Positions 15,715 through 23,442 of a stretch of DNA of 64,000 nucleotides are shown here, one piece after another. The notes beneath the pieces are model-generated. The model was not told where the DNA came from, did not search any database, and saw nothing but the letters and a program-made list of their open reading frames with translations. The stretch is from Dinghuibacter silviterrae (GTDB lineage: Bacteria; Bacteroidota; Bacteroidia; Chitinophagales; Chitinophagaceae): contig NZ_SODV01000001.1 in assembly GCF_004366355.1 (NCBI RefSeq), forward strand, positions 1,736,001 through 1,800,000. The letters are read 5' to 3'. The number at the start of each line of letters is the position of its first letter. Positions within the stretch are counted from its first letter, which is position 1. The translations under genes and the position numbers were made by a program.

Positions 15715-17633
15715 GGCACCGCCACCTTTTGCGTGATGATCCCGGTCTGGCCGGCCACCTGCAGGACATACACACCGGGGACCAACGGTCCCAGGGTGGA
15801 CGCCCCATTCTTCAGGTTACCCTGCGTCGCCATCCGCCCGGTCATATCGATCAACCGGTAGTGTTCCGTCGATCCGTTTTGCAGTCTTATCCCCAGGTAC
15901 CCCTTCCCCAGGAAATAGCTGACCAGTGTCCGGGTAGCCTGGAATGTTGCCGTGACGACATTGCTGTATCCATTGGATGTCTTTTCGGTGGTGTACAACT
16001 GCAGCCGGTAATAATTCACGCCGGGTACGGGTGTTTTATCGGTGAACCCGTAGTTGTTCCCGTTACCGCTTGAACCATCCACTGTTCCGATGGTTTGCCA
16101 GTTGATGGCGTCGGTGCTGCGCTCGACGTTAAACCACCCGTTTCCGCCCGGAAGGGCCATTTGCCAGGTCACCAGTATATCGCTGGGCGCGGGGGTGGCC
16201 TGAACGCCCAGCCAGTCGACGGGCAAAATGATGATCGGCACAAATTCCCAAAGGTCATCGAGATAACCGCTGGTCGTACCGGTCGCGGGATAGCCGTGGC
16301 CGCCGAACAGCCAAAGGTCGCCATGACGGTCGACCCAGGCGCCGGGGCTATATCGTCCGCCGGGGTTATTGGCGATGGCTCCGACGCCCAGGGTCCCATA
16401 CACACCGTCTACAGCGGTCGAGGTAGCCCCGTCCTGCCAGGCCCACAGGCCGGTGGTAATATCATAGGCCCACATGTCCTCCAGATAGCCGGAGCCGCCC
16501 GTGGCACCCAATCCTACGCCACCGAAGATGACGATATTCCCGTTGATGGTTTGTTTCCAGTTCGCGACGGCGACCCGGCCGCCCGGTTTATTGGCGGCTG
16601 CCGCGACATATTCCGTTCCGTAAACACCGTTGCTGTTGGTGGTATTGTCGCCGGATACCCAGGTCCATTGCCCGGTGCTGATATTGAATTCCCAAAGGTC
16701 GTTGAAAAAGAGGTTCAAGACCGCGGCCGTGGTCCCTGTTCCCCCGCCAAACATCCAAAGGTTGCCGCCATTGTCCACGATGCTCGACCCCCCGTATCGT
16801 GCCCCGGGGGTATTGGCCGCGGCAGCGGTGCCCTTTGTGCCATAGACACCCGCGGATGCCGCAGCATTACTCCCGCTCATCCAGGTCCACGTTCCCGCCG
16901 TAGGGTTGAATTTCCAAAGGTCGTTCAGATAGCCATTGGCCCCCGTGGCAGGCATCCCTCCGCCCCCGAAAAGCCAGAGGTTGCCGGAAAGATCTATCCA
17001 GGTCGTTGACTCGAAACGGCCGCCGGGGACATTGGTGGTTGCCGCGGTACCCTTGGTGCCATACGTCCCGTTCTGGCTGGACGTGTTGCTTCCGCTGACC
17101 CAGGTCCACGTTCCCGCCGTAGGGTTGTATTTCCAGAGATCGTTATACCAGATCGAGACGGCGGCGCTGCCGGCCGTCGTGCCATAGCCGCCTCCGAAAA
17201 GCCACAGGTTGCCGCTCGCATCCACCCAGGTATTGGCTCCGTAACGGGCGCCGGGAATATTGGCGGTACTTCCCACATTTTTGGTCCCATAAGTGGCCGC
17301 CGCTCCGATTCCATTGGTGCCACCCATCCAGGTCCACCGGTTGGTGGCGCTGTCATATTCCCAAAAGTCGTTGAGGAATCCGGGAGCGCCCGCGGCGTCA
17401 TAGCCCCAGCCGCCAAACATCCAGAAATGGCCGTTCCCGTCCGTCCAGGAGGACGGGTTATAACGTCCTCCCGGCTTGTTTGTGGTGGCGGCGACCCCTA
17501 GCGTGCCGTACACGCCGGCCACGTTGAGGGTATTGTCTCCATTGATCCAGACCCATTCGTTCGTGGTTTGGGCGGTAGCCTTTGCGCCCAGGAGTACGGG
17601 CAGCAAAAGCAGCAGAGGGGTTTTCATTTTCAT
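15711..17633 (-). CDS. Secreted kelch-repeat protein with T9SS C-terminal domain
   Basis: 640 residues from the ATG at MKMKTPLLLLLP; the longer reading adds an implausible leader. Signal peptide (1-21), then about seven kelch-like repeats of roughly 65 residues, each with PGGRY..., NLWLFGG, NDLWEFN and WTWxxG motifs, forming a likely beta-propeller (about 25-470). A fibronectin-like segment follows (about 475-560), and the last 75 residues (YRLIDMTGRMATQGNLKNG ... GVYVLQVAGQ) are a type A T9SS sorting domain. Probably secreted and surface-attached; galactose-oxidase-like fold without recognisable copper ligands. The repeats are visible at DNA level too. Confidence 0.88.
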   Translation of the reverse strand: MKMKTPLLLLLPVLLGAKATAQTTNEWVWINGDNTLNVAGVYGTLGVAATTNKPGGRYNPSSWTDGNGHFWMFGGWGYDAAGAPGFLNDFWEYDSATNRWTWMGGTNGIGAAATYGTKNVGSTANIPGARYGANTWVDASGNLWLFGGGYGTTAGSAAVSIWYNDLWKYNPTAGTWTWVSGSNTSSQNGTYGTKGTAATTNVPGGRFESTTWIDLSGNLWLFGGGGMPATGANGYLNDLWKFNPTAGTWTWMSGSNAAASAGVYGTKGTAAAANTPGARYGGSSIVDNGGNLWMFGGGTGTTAAVLNLFFNDLWEFNISTGQWTWVSGDNTTNSNGVYGTEYVAAAANKPGGRVAVANWKQTINGNIVIFGGVGLGATGGSGYLEDMWAYDITTGLWAWQDGATSTAVDGVYGTLGVGAIANNPGGRYSPGAWVDRHGDLWLFGGHGYPATGTTSGYLDDLWEFVPIIILPVDWLGVQATPAPSDILVTWQMALPGGNGWFNVERSTDAINWQTIGTVDGSSGNGNNYGFTDKTPVPGVNYYRLQLYTTEKTSNGYSNVVTATFQATRTLVSYFLGKGYLGIRLQNGSTEHYRLIDMTGRMATQGNLKNGASTLGPLVPGVYVLQVAGQTGIITQKVAVP

Positions 17634-17753
17634 GGGATACGGGGTAATGATTGCAATGCCCCTCAAAGTAATAAGGAATGATTACTATTGATACAATAGG
17701 GCGCGCACTTCCACGTATACCGACGATAAAAAGGTGTAGCCGATGACGTAGGG

Positions 17754-18407
17754 TTATGACAGGTGGATGATGTCCTGGTTGACGATGGCGAACAGCTGGT
17801 CCCCTTTTTTGGCGGCGACCCTTGCTGTGCCTGTAAAGCGGCCGAAGGCAGGGAGAATCGCATAGTTTCGGCCGAAGTAGTAGCAGGGAAAACGAAGGGC
17901 TTGCTTCCCGGCACCCACCAGGGTTACCGCCGGGTGCAGATGGCCGGTGAAGAGGTAGCCGCTCTTCGGTTGTTCTTCCGGGGGGTGATGGTTGAACGAC
18001 AGCCCGCCGCGTTCCCAAGTCCCCTCGTGCACCTCAATATTCGCGTCCGTATACCACGTATCCTCCAGAATATCGTGGTTACCGCGCACGAGATGGATCT
18101 CCAGTGCACTGAGGTCGCCCCGCCACTTGCGGAAAAGTTCCAGCTCTTTGTTATCCCTGCTGTGGAACAGGTCGCCCACGACGATCAACTGCTCTGCCCT
18201 GAAGAATTGCACCAGGTGGACCAGCCTCGCCAGGTCTTCCCTATACACTGCCTGTGGGACCGCTATGCCTTCTTTACGAAAGTGACCCGTTTTGCCCAGG
18301 TGACAGTCCGACACCAGGATCGCCTTTTCCGATTCCCAGAAGATTGCCCGTTGGGGCGTCAGCCACAGTGTTTGCCCGGCAATTTGATAATGTGTCAATC
18401 CCTTCAT
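17754..18407 (-). CDS. pdeM: Ligase-associated metallophosphoesterase PdeM
   Basis: Metal-dependent phosphoesterase, 217 residues, of the class encoded with Lhr-like helicases and ATP-dependent ligases. Calcineurin-type motifs in order: SDCHLGK, GDLFHS, RGNHD and HLHP. The ATG at 18407 lies 2 bp after the helicase stop. In the family this enzyme is thought to clean DNA ends during repair; partners here are the helicase immediately upstream and the ligase and exonuclease beyond the 2.5 kb insertion. Confidence 0.9.
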   Translation of the reverse strand: MKGLTHYQIAGQTLWLTPQRAIFWESEKAILVSDCHLGKTGHFRKEGIAVPQAVYREDLARLVHLVQFFRAEQLIVVGDLFHSRDNKELELFRKWRGDLSALEIHLVRGNHDILEDTWYTDANIEVHEGTWERGGLSFNHHPPEEQPKSGYLFTGHLHPAVTLVGAGKQALRFPCYYFGRNYAILPAFGRFTGTARVAAKKGDQLFAIVNQDIIHLS

Positions 18408-18409
18408 AC

Positions 18410-20887
18410 CTATCTTTCTAACTGGACCTGCATGCGTTTGATCCGGTCTTCCAGTTTTTCGGAAGTGAGCTCCTCCCGCATGCTGTCCACTTTCACGGGG
18501 AAACAGAAGGGCGTCAACCGGTCCGGAAAGGTACACACGATCCGGCTCTCCGCAATGCGCTGGAGCGCGGCGCGCAACCGCCCCTCCTCCATTTCCTGGT
18601 CCATGACTTCCTGGAACGCCTGTTTCAGCAACAGGTGCCCCGGGTCGTATTCCGCGAACACGTTGAACAACAAGCCCGCCGAGGATTGCAGATGTCTCGC
18701 CTTTTTGTGTTCTCCCGGATACCCTTGAAAAATCAACCCGCTGATGACCGAAATATCCCGGAACTTCCGCCGCGCCATCTCCACCGAATTCACGCTTTTC
18801 TGGATGTCCATAAAAAGGTTCTCCAGGGAAAAAAGCTCATACACATTGCTGTCGTCCACCGGGATCGGCTGATCGCTCAGAAGCTCAAAGCCATAGTCGT
18901 TCATCGCGATGGAGAACGTAATGGGCCTGATCTGCGCGATCCGGTACGCCATCAGTGCGCTCATGGCCTGGTGCACCAGCCGCCCCTCGAACGGGAAAAC
19001 GAAAAGATGAAACCCGTCCTCGGTCTCGATCTGTTCGACCAGCAACTCGTTGTCCATCGGGATGTGCGAGAGCGTCTGCTGTAGCTCAAACAACGATTGC
19101 AACGCATCCAGCTCCACGCTCGGCGGGTACACCCCCGGCGTACGCGTACGCCTCCCCGCCTCGTGAAACTTCCGCCTCAGCATGATCCCCAGGTTCGCCG
19201 ACAACGGCATCCGCCCCCCGTTCCAGCTCGGTACCAACGCCTTTTTCGCCGTGGACTTCCGCACCAGCACCGCCATATCCTTGATCATGACAAACTCCAG
19301 GATCCTGCCCGCCAGCGTAAACGTATCCCCCGGGCTCAGCCGCGATATGAAATACTCTTCGATCACCCCCACATACCCCCCGCTCACAAACCGCACCTTC
19401 AACATCGCATCGCTCACAATCGTGCCGATGTGCAACCGGTGCCGCATGGCGATCCGTCTCGACGTGATCCGGTACACCCCCGCCTCGTCCACGATGACTT
19501 TTTTAAACTCGTCGTATTGCTGGAGCGCCGAACCACCCGTGACGATAAACGACAAAAGCTGCCCGAAGTCCTCTATGGTCAATGCCTGATAGCAATAGGT
19601 TCCGCTTACCTCCTTCCAAACCTCCTCCGGTCGGAAACCTTCCCCAATCGCCAGCGTACACAAATACTGAATCAACACGTCATAACACAACAGCCGCGGC
19701 TCCCGGTTCTCCACCATCTCTTCCGCGATCGCATCCTTTAACGCCGCCGCCTCCACCAACTCAAGCGAATGCGTCGGCAGGAAATGGATCACACTCGTCG
19801 CCCCCGGCTGGTGCCCGCTCCGGCCCGCCCTTTGCAGAAAACGCGCCACCCCTTTCGGAGACCCCACCTGTACCACCGTATCCACAGGCCGGAAGTCCAC
19901 CCCCAGGTCCAGGCTCGCCGTCGTCACCACCGCCTTCAACCGCCCCGTATGCAACGCCTCCTCCACCCAGTTCCGCAGCTCCATTTCGATGCTCCCATGA
20001 TGCAGCGCCAGCACCCCCGCCAGCCCCGGGTCCGTATCCAGCAACACCTGATACCACCGCTCGGCCATGCCCCGGGTATTGATAAAGACCAGCGTCGTCC
20101 CCCCCTCTTCGATGATCGGCACCACCTTGTCCGCCATCCGGATGCCCAGGTGCCCCGCCCACGGATATTTTTCGATCTCGTCCGGGAGGATCGAGAGGAT
20201 TTTTATCTTTTTTGCCAGGTCCGCCCGGATGATCCGGTCCGTTTCTTCCGGATGCGGTAACAGGACGCGCATGGCTTCTTCCAGGTTGCCGATGGTGGCG
20301 CTGATGCCCCAGACTTGCACGTCCCCCCGGAGCCCCCGCAGCCGCGACAACCCCAGCTCCACCTGCACCCCCCGCTTGCTGCCCAGCAGCTCGTGCCACT
20401 CGTCCACCGCCACGATCCGCAGGCTCTTGAAGATCGCAGGGTGCCCCTTCTGCGCCAGCATCAGGTGCAGGCTTTCGGGGGTCGTCACCAGGATGTCCGG
20501 GAGGTGTTTCATCTGTCGCGCCCGCTCCTGCGGGTCCGTGTCTCCGTTCCGGATACCTACGGTCCAGGGGATGTTTAATTCCGCCAGCGCCTCCTCCATG
20601 GCCCGGCCAATGTCCTTGGCCAGCGCCCGCAAGGGGGAGATCCACAGCAGGCGGAGGCTCCCAGGGGCTTTGCTTTTAAAATCCTTTGGATGCTCGTTGA
20701 TGTACTGGATCAGCGCGCCTAGAAATACGGAGTATGTTTTTCCATACCCCGTGGGTGCGTTCACCAAACCCGAATGACCCCTGTCGATCTCCGCCCAGGT
20801 TTCCTCCTGGAAGGCAAAGGGCTTCCTGCCGGAGGCGGAGAGCCAGTCCAGGATGAGGCGGTAACCGGGAGATGAGGGGAAGTTCAT
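18410..20887 (-). CDS. Ligase-associated Lhr-like DEXH helicase
   Basis: DNA helicase of the Lhr family, 825 residues, for ligase-associated damage repair. Motifs: APTGYGKT (Walker A), DEWHELLGSKRG (Walker B), SATIGNLEEA (motif III), QRAGRSGHQPG (motif VI); then the Lhr winged-helix and C-terminal domains. Start: ATG at 20887 (MNFPSSPGYRL); a GTG 12 bp upstream is in frame but less likely. A GAACTTTG box at 20908-20915 may be a promoter of its own. Its 5' end occurs a second time, degraded, at 22397-22453. Normally it would be cotranscribed with the ligase, but here an insertion separates them. Confidence 0.93.
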   Translation of the reverse strand: MNFPSSPGYRLILDWLSASGRKPFAFQEETWAEIDRGHSGLVNAPTGYGKTYSVFLGALIQYINEHPKDFKSKAPGSLRLLWISPLRALAKDIGRAMEEALAELNIPWTVGIRNGDTDPQERARQMKHLPDILVTTPESLHLMLAQKGHPAIFKSLRIVAVDEWHELLGSKRGVQVELGLSRLRGLRGDVQVWGISATIGNLEEAMRVLLPHPEETDRIIRADLAKKIKILSILPDEIEKYPWAGHLGIRMADKVVPIIEEGGTTLVFINTRGMAERWYQVLLDTDPGLAGVLALHHGSIEMELRNWVEEALHTGRLKAVVTTASLDLGVDFRPVDTVVQVGSPKGVARFLQRAGRSGHQPGATSVIHFLPTHSLELVEAAALKDAIAEEMVENREPRLLCYDVLIQYLCTLAIGEGFRPEEVWKEVSGTYCYQALTIEDFGQLLSFIVTGGSALQQYDEFKKVIVDEAGVYRITSRRIAMRHRLHIGTIVSDAMLKVRFVSGGYVGVIEEYFISRLSPGDTFTLAGRILEFVMIKDMAVLVRKSTAKKALVPSWNGGRMPLSANLGIMLRRKFHEAGRRTRTPGVYPPSVELDALQSLFELQQTLSHIPMDNELLVEQIETEDGFHLFVFPFEGRLVHQAMSALMAYRIAQIRPITFSIAMNDYGFELLSDQPIPVDDSNVYELFSLENLFMDIQKSVNSVEMARRKFRDISVISGLIFQGYPGEHKKARHLQSSAGLLFNVFAEYDPGHLLLKQAFQEVMDQEMEEGRLRAALQRIAESRIVCTFPDRLTPFCFPVKVDSMREELTSEKLEDRIKRMQVQLER

Positions 20888-20916
20888 AATTGAGACCACA
20901 AAGTTCGGTGGTTTTT
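20829..20916. repeat. Helicase 5' end, first (genuine) copy of a duplicated segment
   Basis: The stretch covering the first about 20 helicase codons, the start codon and the GAACTTTG box upstream recurs at 22397-22475. Over the aligned 57-59 nt of coding part roughly 80 percent of bases agree, including AGCCAGTCCAGGAT and GCGGTAACCGGG. Confidence 0.8.
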
Positions 20917-20948
20917 GCCGCCGGATTGGGTCTCAAAAAATCGGGTTA

Positions 20949-21076
20949 TAATCTATTGATAATGAAATGTATGTATTTATATCCGGCCAGATCTATGCTT
21001 TTAAACCCACTTATGGCTGAAAATAAAAAGTTCTATTGCCAGCCATAACTAGGTTCTTTAATCCACTTATGGCTGG
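20949..21076. repeat. Left boundary repeat with TTATGGCTG half-sites
   Basis: 20949-21019 is about three-quarters identical to 23350-23419, ending both times in CCCACTTATGGCTG. Inside, TTATGGCTG at 21011 and its reverse complement at 21040-21048 form a 9 bp stem; a third copy in direct orientation is at 21067-21076. The 342 bp between the helicase start and the DUF1016 gene holds otherwise only AT-rich sequence with no gene. Confidence 0.7.
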
Positions 21077-21241
21077 AGATAAATAACAGAGAACCGGGTA
21101 TACCTCCTCTGTCCAGCGGATGCCGATTATTATAGCATGTCCCTATAATGAGGGATTTATATGATGAAAAATTAATTGTGAGCACTCGATGGTTGAACAT
21201 ATTTCGATCATTGTATTAGTTCTAGTACAAATGAGGCGCAC

Positions 21242-22432
21242 ATGGAAAAGAATATGCCTTCCGATTATAGGGACATAGTGGCGGCTCTTAAAGAGAAGAT
21301 CAAAAGGGCAAGGAGTGCGGCTGCGTACACTTTAAACGGACAACTATTGGCCATTTACCGTGACATTGGATTGGTCATCGCGGACCAGGAACAAAAGGAT
21401 GGGTGGGGTGCAAAGGTCGTGGAACGGCTGTCCAAAGACCTTCTAACAGAGTTCCCGGACATGAAGGGGCTCAGACCCCGAAACTTGAGGTACATGAGGG
21501 ATTTTGCTTTAGCCTACCCCCATTTTCCAATTTTGCAAACCAGTGTTGCAAAATTAGAAATGAGTAATGGAGAGGAAAATGCAACCGTCTCAATTTTGCA
21601 AAGTGAGTTTGCAAAATTGACTTGGTCCCACCATATCTTATTGTTAGACAAGATTAAAGAGCCAGAAATTCGGGTGTTTTATATCCGGAAAACGATAGAA
21701 ATGGGTTGGACACGGGAGGAGATGGTCCGTCAGATAGAGGGAGGGTTACATAAAAGGCAAGGGCAAATAATCCACAACTTTGCTCAAACAACAGATGACT
21801 ACGAGCAGATTACGCAGGTTTTTAAAGACCCATATCAATTCGATTTTATATGTTTGGCACAAGAGGCCAAGGAACGTGATGTAGAACACGCATTACTTTC
21901 CCAGTTGACAAAATTTCTGTTAGAGCTTGGTCAGTCGTTTGCATTTATGGGGCGGCAATTTAGGATGACCTTGGGGGAAAAGGAGTATTTTATCGACCTC
22001 CTGTTCTACCATACCAAGCTCAAACGCTATATAGTTATAGAGCTAAAAAACGAGGAATTCAGGCCGGAACACATTGGTAAGATGAGTTTCTATTTGACGC
22101 TTGCCGATGAACAGTTAAAGGATGAACGTGATGGGAAAAGTATCGGTCTTATTTTGTGCAAGACCAAGGACGGCCTGGTGGCGGAATATGCATTGCGAGA
22201 TACCGGGAAGGCTATTGGAATTTCCCAATATCGTCTCAACGAAAAACTACCGGAAGAAGTAAAACAGGAATTGCCCAGCCTTAAAGACATCGAACGCAAC
22301 ATGGCAGCCGAATTAAATGAATTAGATCAGCCTATTCGGGAAAAAATGGACGAGCTTTTACAAAAGCTGAATTCCATAAAAAAGGCAGGAGATGAACCGG
22401 AGGCGCCGAGCCAGTCCAGGATAACGCGGTAA
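21242..22432 (+). CDS. DUF1016 (YhcG-type) PDDEXK nuclease-domain protein
   Basis: 396 residues: N-terminal DUF1016 helical domain (about 8-190) and C-terminal PDDEXK nuclease-like domain (about 215-345) with FIDLLFYH and YIVIELKNEEF supplying the D...ExK residues. YhcG-type proteins are mobile accessory proteins, possibly structure-selective DNA binders/nucleases. An internal near-repeat ILQTSVAKLEMS ... ILQSEFAKLTWS is also known in homologues (recollection). The gene is visibly richer in A+T than its neighbours, runs opposite to the repair operon it sits in, and its last 12 codons are written in a duplicated copy of the helicase 5' end, all signs of acquisition by insertion. Confidence 0.88.
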   Translation: MEKNMPSDYRDIVAALKEKIKRARSAAAYTLNGQLLAIYRDIGLVIADQEQKDGWGAKVVERLSKDLLTEFPDMKGLRPRNLRYMRDFALAYPHFPILQTSVAKLEMSNGEENATVSILQSEFAKLTWSHHILLLDKIKEPEIRVFYIRKTIEMGWTREEMVRQIEGGLHKRQGQIIHNFAQTTDDYEQITQVFKDPYQFDFICLAQEAKERDVEHALLSQLTKFLLELGQSFAFMGRQFRMTLGEKEYFIDLLFYHTKLKRYIVIELKNEEFRPEHIGKMSFYLTLADEQLKDERDGKSIGLILCKTKDGLVAEYALRDTGKAIGISQYRLNEKLPEEVKQELPSLKDIERNMAAELNELDQPIREKMDELLQKLNSIKKAGDEPEAPSQSRITR

Positions 22433-22475
22433 CCGGGGGGTGAGGGGGGACATAGTTGTTGCTAGAAAGTTCGGT
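22397..22475. repeat. Helicase 5' end, second (relic) copy
   Basis: Degraded copy of 20829-20916 in the same orientation, at the 3' end of the DUF1016 gene. It includes a start-codon equivalent (CAT at 22451-22453) and AAAGTTCGG. The relic supplies the stop codon and final residues of the DUF1016 protein. Confidence 0.8.
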
Positions 22476-22485
22476 ATATTTATTT

Positions 22486-23328
22486 ATGCGTCGCCTCTTA
22501 TTCTTCCTTTTCGTAATGACCGCATGCCATTACCTTCCCACCGGCCTGACTCAATGGGAGTTTTGCAAAATTTACCGGGACTCCTTGTCGGCGCGACGTC
22601 CTGGCGTAGCGTTTACAGTGACAGACGACTCGACGATCGTGTCCAGGGACAACGGCAGGAACAGTCAATACAGCATCGACAATGCCTACAAAGAATACCA
22701 GGCGCACCCGGGGGAACTGAAAGAGATCCTGCACCGCTACCTTGCCGCCTCTGCCAGTTTGCAAAATCCGGACCGGGACAAAAAGAAGGAAAACATTGTG
22801 CCTATCGTCAAGCCCCTTGTTTTCCTTGACGAGGTGAAGATCCAGGAGGCGCAGGCGGGTGCCACAAAGCCCATGGACATGGTATACGATGTCTATAACC
22901 GGGACCTGGTCATCTTGTATGCCTTCAACGGCGACGCCGATATCCAGTACATGTCAGGCGACGACCTCAAGAAACTTGGGATTCCAAGGGATTCCCTGCG
23001 TGCGCTGGCGTTACGGAACCTGTCTGCCCACCTGGATAGTATTCAGCTCCATGAAAATGAGGGTGTGTATATGCCAACCGCTGGAGGTAACTATGAAGCC
23101 AGTATCCTTCTGCTCGGGTGGTTTTGGAACAAGCAGAACCTCCCGGTCAAGGGGGACTTCGTCATCGCCGTTCCCAGCCGGGACGTTTTGTTGATAACGG
23201 GCAGCGGTGAAAAAGACGGCGTGAAGAAACTCCGGGAGTTTGTGGAAAAGATGTCGACCAGTGTTACCTATCCCATTTCCGACAGCCTTTATCGCTGGGA
23301 TGGGAAAACGTTTGTACCAATGGATTAA
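22486..23328 (+). CDS. DUF1444-like exported protein
   Basis: 280 residues from MRRLLFFLFVMTACHYLP, which looks like a signal peptide with a lipobox-like TAC. The rest matches the DUF1444 (Bacillus YtpQ) pattern: IVPIVKPLVF, VYDVYNRDLVILYAF, LRALALRNLSAHLDS, then GGNYEASILL and FVIAVPSRDVLLITGS near the C-terminus. No reaction is known. In Firmicutes these proteins are cytoplasmic, so an exported form is unusual. A TATATTTA box ends 3 nt before the start. The gene lies alone on the plus strand between helicase and ligase genes. Confidence 0.72.
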   Translation: MRRLLFFLFVMTACHYLPTGLTQWEFCKIYRDSLSARRPGVAFTVTDDSTIVSRDNGRNSQYSIDNAYKEYQAHPGELKEILHRYLAASASLQNPDRDKKKENIVPIVKPLVFLDEVKIQEAQAGATKPMDMVYDVYNRDLVILYAFNGDADIQYMSGDDLKKLGIPRDSLRALALRNLSAHLDSIQLHENEGVYMPTAGGNYEASILLLGWFWNKQNLPVKGDFVIAVPSRDVLLITGSGEKDGVKKLREFVEKMSTSVTYPISDSLYRWDGKTFVPMD

Positions 23329-23349
23329 ACTCTTATTATTGCCTCTGTT

Positions 23350-23425
23350 TAATCGATTGATAATGAATTTGTTGGTTTTGTCTTCAGCCAAATCTGTGTT
23401 TTTACCCCACTTATGGCTGGCAATA
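23350..23425. repeat. Right boundary repeat with TTATGGCTGG motif
   Basis: Diverged direct copy of 20949-21019. It ends in TTATGGCTGGCAAT (23411-23424), whose exact 14-nt reverse complement is at 21035-21048. It lies directly before the ligase stop codon, marking the right edge of the inserted segment. Confidence 0.7.
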
Positions 23426-23442
23426 CTTTTTATGAACAAGGT

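Noticed and set aside
15711-17633. Tandem DNA repeats suggesting a CRISPR or satellite array
   Set aside because: The periodicity is about 195-200 bp and comes from the coding kelch repeats; no spacers or identical short repeats.
21530-21625. Repeat in the DUF1016 gene (ATTTTGCAAA units 63 bp apart) as evidence of recent slippage
   Set aside because: DUF1016 homologues commonly carry a similar doubled segment in this place, as far as I recall, so it is likely a family trait.
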